From: Streptomyces sp. LaPpAH-108
GTDB taxonomy: Bacteria > Actinomycetota > Actinomycetes > Streptomycetales > Streptomycetaceae
NCBI RefSeq assembly: GCF_000373625.1
Contig: NZ_KB891995.1
Location: forward strand, 416,881-480,880
DNA: 64,000 nucleotides
Reading direction: 5' to 3'
Shown here: positions 36,272 through 43,446 of the stretch, piece by piece
Layout: every line of letters begins with the position of its first letter
Numbering within the stretch: position 1 is the first letter of the stretch
Position numbers and translations under genes: made by a program
The notes under the pieces: generated by a model
The model's input: the letters and a program-made list of their open reading frames with translations, nothing else
Told to the model about the DNA's origin: nothing
Database searches by the model: none

Positions 36272-37588
36272 TCAGCACCATTCCGGTGTCGAGAGCCGAT
36301 GCGGTGACGCCCCGGAGGCCGCCGCATCGGCGATCACCACCCCGGTGAAGGCGGCGGGGTCGTAGAACTCCACTGCCAGCTCACCGACCTGACGTTCAGT
36401 CACCTCATGGAGCCGCCGCGCCTGTTCGTGGAGCCAGGATGGTCCGACGCCCACCTCGATGAGGTTGGCCAGGGCCATCGCCAGGGAGCCCGGCGCCCCC
36501 ATCGCGGTCGCGGTGGAGCCGATGGCGTAGCGCCGGGCCGACGTGATCTCCGCGGCGGACGGCGGCTCCTGGACGAAGCGCCGCAGCACCCGCCGGATCT
36601 CCGCCAGCGCCGCCACGGTGTGTTCCGCCGAGGTGTCCGTCTCGATGACCAGCGTGCCCGAACCGGGCGCGGAGTCGATGCCGGACCGGGCGCCGTACGC
36701 GTACGACTTCCGTTCCCGCAGGCTCGTGACGAGCCGGGACGCGAAGTAGCCGCCGAGCACCAGATCGGCCAGTTGCAGCGCAGGGAAGGCGGGGTCGGTG
36801 CGGGGCAGCGCCCGCGCGGTGAGCCGGATCTGGCTCTGGGCCGCGCCCGGCCGGTCGTACAGCCGCAGCCCGCCACCGCGCACCGGCGGCGGCCCCGGCG
36901 TCCGGGCGGCCGTCCCGCCCCGGGGCCAGTGCCCCAGGGCCTCGGTCACCAGGGCGAGCGCCCGGTCCGGATCGAGGTCACCGGCCAGCACCAGTACCGA
37001 GCCCGCCGGCCGTACCGCCGTCTCGTGCAGGGCGCGCAGCGCCTCGACCCCGGTCCCGTCCAGGTGCGTGGGATCGGGGATCTCCAGGGCCGCGTAGGCC
37101 TCGCCGAACCGGTGGCGTTGCAGCGCCGCCCGTGCCGCGGCCGCCGGATGGGACCAGGCCACGCGCAGCCGGGCGGCGAGCCTCGCCCGCTCCTGGGCGA
37201 GCGCCTGTGGCGGGCAGCGGTATCCGAGCACGGCGTCGGCGCAGGCGTCCAGCAGCACGGGAAGCCCGTCGCGCAGCGCGAATCCCGAGACGATCAGCCG
37301 TCGGGCGTCCGTGCCCGCCTGGAGTTCGGCGCCCACATCGGCCAGCGCACCGTCGGCCTCTTCCGCGTCGGGGCGGTGGAACAAGGTCGCGGCGAGCAGT
37401 TCGGCGCGCGCCGCGTCGTGCGGTTCCAGCCGACCGCACGGCACGATCAGCCGCAGTTCGACGAGCGGCACCACACGGGTCCGGACGACGACGACCCGCA
37501 GTCCGTTGTCCAGGACGGTGTCGATGCCGGGAAGGGGCGGGGGCGGCACCGGTCGGTCCGCCGTGGCGGCGGCGAGGGCGGCGTGCAC
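36272..37588 (-). CDS. M16-family peptidase, non-catalytic subunit
   Basis: 438 residues with the M16 fold (DTVLDNGLRVVVVRTRVVPL at the start, then two homologous halves), but HxxEH is absent: where it should be, the sequence reads GRLEPHDAARAELLAATLFH. The substrate-binding R/Y pair characteristic of the inactive partner is present (LRERKSYAYGARSG, around 290). Such subunits work as a heterodimer with the zinc-containing one. GTG at 37588 has GGAGGA 8 nt upstream. It lies 106 bases downstream of the catalytic subunit on the same strand and converges with the transporter unit. Confidence 0.85.
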   Translation of the reverse strand: MHAALAAATADRPVPPPPLPGIDTVLDNGLRVVVVRTRVVPLVELRLIVPCGRLEPHDAARAELLAATLFHRPDAEEADGALADVGAELQAGTDARRLIVSGFALRDGLPVLLDACADAVLGYRCPPQALAQERARLAARLRVAWSHPAAAARAALQRHRFGEAYAALEIPDPTHLDGTGVEALRALHETAVRPAGSVLVLAGDLDPDRALALVTEALGHWPRGGTAARTPGPPPVRGGGLRLYDRPGAAQSQIRLTARALPRTDPAFPALQLADLVLGGYFASRLVTSLRERKSYAYGARSGIDSAPGSGTLVIETDTSAEHTVAALAEIRRVLRRFVQEPPSAAEITSARRYAIGSTATAMGAPGSLAMALANLIEVGVGPSWLHEQARRLHEVTERQVGELAVEFYDPAAFTGVVIADAAASGASPHRLSTPEWC

Positions 37589-37653
37589 GGTTCAGGTCCT
37601 CCGGAGTGCGCGGGGAGTCGGATCACGGCGGGGCAGGGTGGGGCGGGGCGGGG

Positions 37654-37710
37654 CGGCCGGGTCAGACCGGTGACGGCGGGGCGGACCGGCCGGGTCAGAC
37701 CGGTGACGGC
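37654..37710. repeat. 33-bp tandem duplication across the M16 stop
   Basis: The 24-nt unit CGGCCGGGTCAGACCGGTGA + CGGC occurs at 37654-37677 and 37687-37710, period 33 nt. The second copy contains the stop codon of the catalytic M16 gene. It looks like a recent slip duplication in the space between the two M16 genes. Confidence 0.85.
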
Positions 37711-38987
37711 TGGGCGGCCGGTTCGATCACCGCCACGGCCCGTCGCCCGGCGAGCATCCGGGCTGCCGCGCGGGCGATCCGCTCCGGGGTGACCGCGCGC
37801 ACCAGACCGGGCAGCCGGGACGGCAGCGTGCCGTCGCCGTGCAGCAGTTCGGCGCCGCCCGCGGCCCGGGCGCGGGCCCCGGCGTCCGCGGAGCCTCGGT
37901 GGAACGCCGAGGTCCAGCGGGCCGTGACCCGTGCCAGCTCCGTCGCGCCGACCGCGCCGCGTGCGACGGCGGCCAGTTCGCCGTCGAACGCGGCGAGCAG
38001 GTCCTCGCGACGGCTTTCCTGGCCGTGCACGGCCAGGCAGGCCACCAGGTCCGGATGGCGGGCGTCGAAGGGCACGCCGAACAGTCCGCTCGTCATGGAG
38101 ACGTCGACTGCCCCGGCCCCGGCCAGCCGTCGCCGCAACCGGCCCGTCCTGCCTTGGGCGAGGACAGCGACGAGCGTCAGGTGCGCGATGCAGGCGTCGG
38201 GCTCGGCCGCCGGATCGGGGAGCTGGTGGCCGATGGCGAGCGCGGGCAGCGACACATGGCGGTCCGCGACGCGCACCTCCGGGGCGCGTCCGGAACCGGT
38301 GGCCCCGCCGGGAGGTCGGGTGGCCGGAACCGGCCGTGACGGCACGCCGTCGAAGTGCCGCCGCACCAGGGTCCGGGCCTCGGCCGGGTCGAAGCCCCCG
38401 GCGATCGTGAGCACCGCGTTGCCCGGCGCGTAGGAACGCGTGAAGAACTCCATGCACTCGGGCACGCCGAATGCGCCGAGACCGTCGACGTCATAGCCGC
38501 CGCGGGTGTTTTCCGCGCCGGGGAACAGCGCCCCGGGAAGTATCCAGGGATAGGCGCCGTACGGCCGGTTCACGACGTTGAGCAGCCGCTCCTCGCGTAT
38601 GACGCGGACCTGGCTGTCGAGATTCTTCTGGGTTATCCGCGGACCGCGCATTCGGTCTGCTTCCAGGGAAAGGACGAGTTCGAGGGCGGACACCGGGATC
38701 ACCGAGTGATAAACGGTGCAGTCCTGCCGGGTGTGCGCGTCACAACCGCCGCCGGCCGCCTGTACGAGCCGTGGATGTTCTCCGGGGCCGACCTTTCCGC
38801 TGCCCTGGAACATCAGATGCTCGAAGAGATGGGAAAGGCCGCCGTACTCCCCGGGTTCGGAGCGGAACCCCACGTCGTAATGGACGGCCACGCCCACGGA
38901 GGGGAGATCGCGGTCCGGGAGGAGAAGCACCCGCAGGCCATTGTCCAGAACGAGGCGGTGCGGCCCGGCCGGGCGTTCTCCGATCAT
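37695..38987 (-). CDS. M16-family zinc peptidase, catalytic subunit
   Basis: 430 residues. The inverted zinc motif HLFEH occupies residues 53-57, with the downstream Glu ligand in VIREERLL at ~132. It begins HRLVLDNGLRVLLLPDRDLP, as is typical of M16B. With the R/Y subunit downstream it forms a two-part peptidase, a pair also reported in lexapeptide and pristinin clusters, where leader removal is the presumed job. The start is ATG 38987, with TAGCGT 6 nt upstream and TTGTGT 18 bp further, so the mRNA looks leaderless. It is divergent from the precursor genes. Confidence 0.88.
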   Translation of the reverse strand: MIGERPAGPHRLVLDNGLRVLLLPDRDLPSVGVAVHYDVGFRSEPGEYGGLSHLFEHLMFQGSGKVGPGEHPRLVQAAGGGCDAHTRQDCTVYHSVIPVSALELVLSLEADRMRGPRITQKNLDSQVRVIREERLLNVVNRPYGAYPWILPGALFPGAENTRGGYDVDGLGAFGVPECMEFFTRSYAPGNAVLTIAGGFDPAEARTLVRRHFDGVPSRPVPATRPPGGATGSGRAPEVRVADRHVSLPALAIGHQLPDPAAEPDACIAHLTLVAVLAQGRTGRLRRRLAGAGAVDVSMTSGLFGVPFDARHPDLVACLAVHGQESRREDLLAAFDGELAAVARGAVGATELARVTARWTSAFHRGSADAGARARAAGGAELLHGDGTLPSRLPGLVRAVTPERIARAAARMLAGRRAVAVIEPAAQPSPV

Positions 38988-38993
38988 GCCGGA

Positions 38994-39023
38994 ACGCTAT
39001 CCAGGGCCTCGCCGATGACACAA
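38994..39023 (-). promoter_or_regulatory. Promoter of the M16 peptidase genes
   Basis: On the minus strand TTGTGT (39018-39023), 18-bp spacer, TAGCGT (38994-38999), and ATG after 6 nt. Divergent from the precursor promoter. Confidence 0.5.
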
Positions 39024-39081
39024 CGTCAAGTTCTGTCCGATGTCGGCCAGCTGGGACCGCGACCGAATGCGGACATGTGTC

Positions 39082-39111
39082 TTGCCTCGTGTTCGAGAGG
39101 CTGGAAAAGAT
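39082..39111 (+). promoter_or_regulatory. Candidate promoter of the precursor genes
   Basis: TTGCCT (39082-39087), 17-bp spacer, AAAAGA (39105-39110). Its elements resemble those before the kinase gene at 26006-26034 (TTGCCC-N17-TAAGAA). The leader to the first ATG would be ~70 nt. Confidence 0.45.
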
Positions 39112-39188
39112 GTTCCCGCCGCTTCGGGACACGGCCCGTTCCGTCTCCGGGCGGCGGAAAAGAAACCCACTCATGAAGGGAGTCCCTC

Positions 39189-39371
39189 ATGGACTCGCAG
39201 GCTCTTGTCGGCGGTTACGCCGTTTACGCGTCGGCCGAGGAGATCGTGGCGGGTGCCGAGGCGCCCGCCGCGTCGATCACCATCACGGTGACCTCGTCGC
39301 AGGCGTGCATCAGTGCCGCCTCGGCGATCAGCGCCGTGTCCATCGACAACACCTTCGACCACGGCTGCTGA
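39189..39371 (+). CDS. Class V lanthipeptide precursor 1
   Basis: 60 residues. The leader begins MDSQALVGGYAVYASAEEIV and continues AGAEAPAA. The probable core begins near residue 27-29 and reads SITITVTSSQACISAASAIS + AVSIDNTFDHGC. It has two cysteines: Cys40, which can form one (methyl)lanthionine with an upstream dehydrated Ser/Thr, and the C-terminal Cys60, spaced five residues after Thr55 (TFDHGC), giving an AviMeCys macrocycle. The remaining Ser/Thr may be dehydrated or reduced to D-Ala/Abu. Ribosome site GAAGGGAG, 6 nt before ATG. The next copy begins 7 nt after its stop. Confidence 0.85.
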   Translation: MDSQALVGGYAVYASAEEIVAGAEAPAASITITVTSSQACISAASAISAVSIDNTFDHGC

Positions 39372-39378
39372 GGCACCG

Positions 39379-39561
39379 ATGGACTCGCAGGCTCTTGTCG
39401 GCGGTTACGCCGTTTACGCGTCGGCCGAGGAGATCGTGGCGGGTGCCGAGGCGCCCGCCGCGTCGATCACCATCACGGTGACCTCGTCGCAGGCATGCAT
39501 CAGTGCCGCCTCGGCGATCAGCGCGGTCTCGGTGGGTAACACCTTCGAGCACGGCTGCTGA
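39379..39561 (+). CDS. Class V lanthipeptide precursor 2
   Basis: 60 residues, identical to precursor 1 except at positions 52 (Ile to Val), 53 (Asp to Gly) and 57 (Asp to Glu), all in the C-terminal part of the core; the last residues are NTFEHGC. The DNA copies are nearly identical through the leader and most of the core, so this is a recent tandem duplication with product diversification near the AviMeCys ring. The stop of copy 1 (TGAGG) can serve as its ribosome site. Confidence 0.85.
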   Translation: MDSQALVGGYAVYASAEEIVAGAEAPAASITITVTSSQACISAASAISAVSVGNTFEHGC

Positions 39562-39598
39562 CGGACGGCACACCCGGCACATCTCCTGTGCCATACGG

Positions 39599-39635
39599 AG
39601 CGGGCGCTCGCCGCCGGAATCGGCGGGCGCCCGCT
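39599..39635. terminator. Terminator after the precursor genes; right edge of the cluster
   Basis: AGCGGGCGC at 39599-39607 pairs with GCGCCCGCT at 39627-39635, with an inner CGCCG/CGGCG stem. It lies between the precursor pair and the convergent membrane-protein gene. Confidence 0.8.
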
Positions 39636-39655
39636 TCGCGCGTTCCAGGGTGCCG

Positions 39656-40132
39656 TCAGTCCTCACCGTCGTCCAGTTCGTCATCGGGCGGGGCCCAGCC
39701 CAGGATGACCGTCGGAAGGGACGCCGCCGCCAGCATCAGGGTGGTCAGCACCCCCGGCGCCCGGTCGAGGACCGCCTCGTCGTTCTGGAACGCGACCAGC
39801 ATCAGCACGACGGCCATGCCGGACCCGACCGCGAACTGGTACCCGATGAAGCCGACCCGGTTACGGGTCGCGCGTTCGCGTTCGTCGAGGACCTCGGCCG
39901 GGCGCTCGGCGACGGCGCGGGTCAGCGACCGCAGGGCCCCCCACAGCAGCAGCCACAGGAACAGCCCGACGATCCACGCGGTGTGGGTGAACGCGCTGCC
40001 GTCCGTGACCAGCGAGAACACCAGCATCCCGGCGAGCAGCGCGACCATGGCGGCGCAGAGGCCGCGGCGGTACCTGAGGCGCGCGGGAACCCGGCCGCCG
40101 GTCCGGTCGGTGTGCGGCTGGGGCTGGCTCAC
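39656..40132 (-). CDS. Four-helix membrane protein partnered with an XRE regulator
   Basis: 158 residues with four hydrophobic segments (CAAMVALLAGMLVFSLV, FTHTAWIVGLFLWLLLWGAL, VGSGMAVVLMLVAFQ, TLMLAAASLPTVILGW) and an acidic tail (DDELDDGED). Between helices 2 and 3 is a cytoplasmic stretch, EVLDERERATRNRVGFIGYQ. GTG at 40132 overlaps the stop of the regulator gene (GTGA). XRE plus small membrane protein pairs of this type are common in actinobacteria; the role is unknown. Confidence 0.75.
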   Translation of the reverse strand: MSQPQPHTDRTGGRVPARLRYRRGLCAAMVALLAGMLVFSLVTDGSAFTHTAWIVGLFLWLLLWGALRSLTRAVAERPAEVLDERERATRNRVGFIGYQFAVGSGMAVVLMLVAFQNDEAVLDRAPGVLTTLMLAAASLPTVILGWAPPDDELDDGED

Positions 40133-40407
40133 GTGCTTCCTCCGTCGGTCGACTGGTAGACCTGAGTGGACAGCGGAGCGAAGGGGCGGCGGCTGAACAC
40201 CGCCTCGACCGGCAGCCCGAAGACCTCACAGATACGGAAGGCCAGGTCGAGGCTGGGGTAGTAGTTGCCGCGCTCCAGTGCGCCGATCGTCTGCGGGTTG
40301 ACGTCCACGGCGGCGGCCAGCGCCGCCCGGCTGAGGCCGCGCTCGGCGCGCAGCACCTTCAGTTGGTTGTAGATGGGCGGACTGTCGCCACGGCGTACGG
40401 GGCTCAC
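40129..40407 (-). CDS. XRE-family HTH regulator
   Basis: 92 residues: a compact Cro/C1-type helix-turn-helix, YNQLKVLRAERGLSRAALAA, VDVNPQTIGALERGNYYPSL, then DLAFRICEVFGLPVEAVFSR. Proteins of this size usually autoregulate and control the partner membrane gene, which overlaps its stop. The GTG start lacks a ribosome site. An ACAC/GTGT inverted repeat around 40416-40430 could be its operator. Confidence 0.85.
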   Translation of the reverse strand: MSPVRRGDSPPIYNQLKVLRAERGLSRAALAAAVDVNPQTIGALERGNYYPSLDLAFRICEVFGLPVEAVFSRRPFAPLSTQVYQSTDGGST

Positions 40408-40468
40408 ACGTCAAAGTGTGCTGAAAACACAACGATGCGTCAAGGTTCCACAACCAGCCCGGGCCCGC

Positions 40469-41644
40469 TCAGAGCGCGCGCAGCCGTGTGACCGCCTCCT
40501 CCAGCACCTCTTCCTTCTTGCAGAACGCGAAGCGGACGAACGGCGCTCCCGCCTCGCGGTCGTCGTAGAAGACGGCGTTGGGGATGGCGACGACGCCCGC
40601 GCGTTCGGGGAGGGCGCGGCAGAAGGCGAAGCCGTCCTTTTCGCCGAGGGGGCGGATGTCGGCGGTGACGAAGTAGGTGCCTGCGGGGCGGAAGACGTCG
40701 AAGCCCGCCTCGGTCAGGCCGGTCGCGAGGAGGTCGCGGCGGGTGGCCATGGCGCGGCGGAAGTCGTCGTAGTACGTGTCGGGGAGCGCGAGGGCTTCGG
40801 CCACGGCGTACTGGAAGGGGCCCGCCGAGACGAAGGTGAGGTACTGCTTCGCGGAGCGGACCGCGCTCACCAGCTCCGGCGCGGCGGTCACCCAGCCGAC
40901 CTTCCAGCCGGTGAAGGAGTACGTCTTGCCCGCGGAGCCGATGGTCACCGTGCGCTCGCGCATCCCGGGGAACGTGGCCAGCGGGATGTGCTCGGCGTCG
41001 TCGAAGACCAGGTGCTCGTAGACCTCGTCGGTGACGACCAACAGGTCCCGCTCTACGGCGAGTTCGGCGATCGCGGCCAGTTCGGCGCGAGTGAGGACGG
41101 TGCCGGTGGGGTTGTGCGGGGTGTTGATCAGCAGGAGGCGGGTGCGGTCGGTGACGGCGGCGCGCAGCTCGTCCAGGTCGAGGGTGAAGCGGCCCGCGTC
41201 GGGGCGCAGCGTGACGGGGACGCGGCGTCCGCCCGCCATCGCGATGCTCGCGGCGTACGAGTCGTAGTACGGCTCCAGGGCCACGACCTCGTCGCCCGGC
41301 TCGAGGAGTGCCAGCAGCGTCGCGGCGATGGCCTCCGTGGCGCCCGCCGTGACCAGCACCTCGGTGTCGGGGTCGTACGTCAGGCCGTACCGGTGCTGCT
41401 GGTGCGCGGCGATCGCGTTCCGCAGCTCGGGGATGCCCGGACCCGGCGGGTACTGGTTCCCGCGGCCGTCCCGCAGCGCCCGTACCGCCGCCTCCCTGAT
41501 CTCCTCGGGGCCGTCGGTGTCGGGGAATCCCTGGCCGAGATTGATCGCGCCGGTCGTCACGGCGAGGGCGGACATCTCGGCGAAGATCGTCGTCCCGAAC
41601 TCGGCGAGCCGGCGATTGAGGTACGGGCGTGCGCTGGAGGTCAT
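40469..41644 (-). CDS. Class I/II PLP aminotransferase
   Basis: 391 residues from ATG 41644, chosen because AGGATGG lies 5 nt upstream; ATG 41653 is an alternative. A fold type I PLP enzyme: INLGQGFPDTDGPEEIREAA, YPPGPGIPELRNAIAAHQQH, LLINTPHNPTGTVLTRAELA, and SAGKTYSFTGWKVGW with the Schiff-base Lys, and the C-terminal Arg in FVRFAFCKKEE. Closest pattern is kynurenine/aspartate-type aminotransferases (KAT-like). The substrate is uncertain. An ordinary gene marking the right flank of the lanthipeptide cluster. Confidence 0.88.
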   Translation of the reverse strand: MTSSARPYLNRRLAEFGTTIFAEMSALAVTTGAINLGQGFPDTDGPEEIREAAVRALRDGRGNQYPPGPGIPELRNAIAAHQQHRYGLTYDPDTEVLVTAGATEAIAATLLALLEPGDEVVALEPYYDSYAASIAMAGGRRVPVTLRPDAGRFTLDLDELRAAVTDRTRLLLINTPHNPTGTVLTRAELAAIAELAVERDLLVVTDEVYEHLVFDDAEHIPLATFPGMRERTVTIGSAGKTYSFTGWKVGWVTAAPELVSAVRSAKQYLTFVSAGPFQYAVAEALALPDTYYDDFRRAMATRRDLLATGLTEAGFDVFRPAGTYFVTADIRPLGEKDGFAFCRALPERAGVVAIPNAVFYDDREAGAPFVRFAFCKKEEVLEEAVTRLRAL

Positions 41645-41918
41645 GCGGGCCATCCTGCGCCCCCGCCGGTGGCTTCCTCAACCTGTGTCCACCCCCGGGT
41701 CCACTCCGTGGCGGGCGCCCCGGCCGGTCGGCCGCCCGCGCTACGGCACAGGTCAGGGGGTGCTCGCCGGGGTGCTTGCCGGTCGGCACCCTCAGAAGTT
41801 GCTCAACTCTGCTTTGGCCGTACGGCGGGGCGGGCATCCCCCGGTCACCGCGCCGCACGGCGCGGTGGCGAGGCGCCCACGGGGGGCCGCTTCGGGGGAA
41901 CGGAAGGGGGCTGACGCC

Positions 41919-42215
41919 ATGATTCTCGGCATCGTCCTGTTGGTGGCGCTGGTGATCGTCGTGACGAGCGTGGCGAAAACACGCGGGTCGCGGCGCGGGC
42001 GCGTTTCGCTGGGCAAGACGCGTGTGCGGTCGGGCCGGTCGGGGTATCGCTCCTCCTCGTCGTCCTCGTCCGACTCCGGGACGAGCTGGTGGGCGACCGA
42101 CTCCGGCTCAGGCGGCCACCACGGTGGCAGCCACCACTCCTGCGGCGGCGGCCATTCGTCGTGCGGCGGCGGCTCGTCCTGCGGCGGTGGCGGCGGCTGC
42201 GGAGGCGGCAGCTGA
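41919..42215 (+). CDS. Single-TM protein with Ser-, His- and Cys/Gly-rich tail
   Basis: 98 residues. One N-terminal helix (MILGIVLLVALVIVVTSVAK) and a basic stretch (RGSRRGRVSLGKTR) lead to a Ser-rich segment, then HHGGSHHSCGGGHSSCGGG and SSCGGGGGCGGGS. The tail has five His and four Cys in a Gly-rich setting, a plausible metal-binding or cross-linked surface region. The ribosome site is GGAAGGGGG, 8 nt before ATG. Composition is simple, so the exact frame was judged by the helix and start signal. Confidence 0.65.
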   Translation: MILGIVLLVALVIVVTSVAKTRGSRRGRVSLGKTRVRSGRSGYRSSSSSSSDSGTSWWATDSGSGGHHGGSHHSCGGGHSSCGGGSSCGGGGGCGGGS

Positions 42216-42421
42216 GGGAGCCCGCCGGGACCACGTGGGCACGACTCCAGCGGCAGCCGGGGGGCGGCGCGTCGCACCGTCTCCGGCGGCCCGCACGGAG
42301 GGGGCGCACCGCGTCACCGTGGCGGGGCCTCCCCGCACCCGCCCGTGCGGCCGACGTGGTCCGGGCCCGGAGACCGCGCCCACAGCGCCGATGCGCAGCA
42401 CGCGCACCCGCTCCGGCCTCA

Positions 42422-43170
42422 CCGCGCAAGCTTGGCGGGTCGGCCGCGCGGAGCCGCCGCGCTCGGCTCCCGCCCAGCGGCCGAACTCGGGCCCCTGCCC
42501 AGCTGCCGTCTCCGGCCCTTGTCCGGCCGCCGCACCCGCATCCGGGCCTCACCGCGCAAGCTTGGCGGGTCGGTCACGCGGAGCCGCCGCACCTGGGCCC
42601 CTGGCCAGCCGTCGCATCCGCGTCCGCCTCCGGCCGCGCGCCGCGCAAGCGTGGCGGGTGGGCCATGCGGAGTCGCCGCACCCACTCGCACCTGCACCCG
42701 CCTCCGGCCGCGCCGCGCAAGCTTGGCGGGTTGGTCGCGCGGAGCCGCCGCACCTGGGCCCCTGGCCAGCCGTCGCATCCGCGTCCGCCTCCGGCCGCGC
42801 GCCGCGCAAGCGTGGCGGGTGGGCCATGCGGAGTCGCCGCACCCACTCGCACCCGCACGTGCCTCCGGCCGCGCCGCGCAAGCTTGGCGGGTCGGTCGCG
42901 CGGAGCCGCCGTACCTGGGCCCCTGGCCAGCCGCCGCGTCCGCGTCCGTCTCCGGCCGCGCGCCGCGCAAGCTGCGGAGTCGCCGCACCCACTCGCACCT
43001 GCACCCGCCTCCGGCCGCGCCGCGCAAGCCAGGCGAGTCGGTCGCGCGGAGCCGCTGCACTCGACCCCCGTCCAGCCGCCGCACTCGACCCCTGCCCAGC
43101 CGTCGCACTCGGGCCCCGCCCAGCCCCCGCATCCGACCCCTGCTTGCCCGCCGCACCCGACTCCACCCAC
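42422..43170. repeat. Array of alternating 89- and 72-bp repeats
   Basis: The anchor CCGCGCAAGC occurs at 42422, 42552, 42641, 42713, 42802, 42874, 42963 and 43020. Spacings are 130, 89, 72, 89, 72, 89 and 57 bases, so the unit is a 161-bp composite (89 + 72). The 89-bp part contains AAGCTTGGCGGGTCGGTCGC and GGGCCCCTGGCCAGCC; the 72-bp part contains GCGTGGCGGGTGGGCCATGC. Two shorter runs of ~24-30 bp (CCAGCCGTCGCACTCG-like) follow to 43170. All six frames stay open, so apparent proteins here are artefacts. Confidence 0.85.
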
Positions 43171-43446
43171 CCGCCCCAACACCCCCGCTCAGCCCCTTCG
43201 CCACCCCCAGGAGGGGCTGGTTGAACAGTTGAGCTGTGGGGCCCTCTGAGGGATGGAAACCCTACGAAGTTGGGTAAAAACGCTGTGGCACGGCCACAGT
43301 TCATGATTCCCTCTAAATCACCACCGCAGCCCTCGGGCGTCCCAAGGACACCCCCCTCCAGCCGGGCCGAGCGGGCCGACCGCCCCGGTGTCCGCCGAGG
43401 TGCGCCGGACTGCCCTCTTCCTCATGCGTGTTAGCGGAGCCGATCC
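43171..43446. other. Intergenic region with an inverted repeat, before the DUF2617-like gene
   Basis: Lower GC than the array. CTGTGGC-ACG-GCCACAG (43283-43299) is a perfect inverted repeat ~150 bases before the start of the next gene; it may be an operator or a terminator end. No gene is seen. Confidence 0.5.

Noticed and set aside
39372..39378. The two precursors being one longer peptide
   Set aside because: A TGA stop separates them and each copy begins with its own ATG and full leader.
26041..39561. Thioamitide (thioviridamide-like) cluster
   Set aside because: The kinase, HopA1 protein, decarboxylase and T-x4-C terminus match, but no YcaO or TfuA gene is present, and the F420-type reductase plus M16 pair fit class V lanthipeptides better.
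26041..39561. Linaridin cluster (cypemycin-like)
   Set aside because: No CypH/CypL-like membrane protein genes; the kinase and HopA1 genes are foreign to linaridins.
42422..43170. CRISPR array
   Set aside because: Repeats are 72-89 bp, contiguous and variable; there are no short direct repeats with unique spacers and no cas genes.
42022..43304. Several 250-400-residue proteins in all frames of both strands
   Set aside because: They are translations of the 161-bp repeat array and rely on the absence of stops; no ribosome sites or family motifs.
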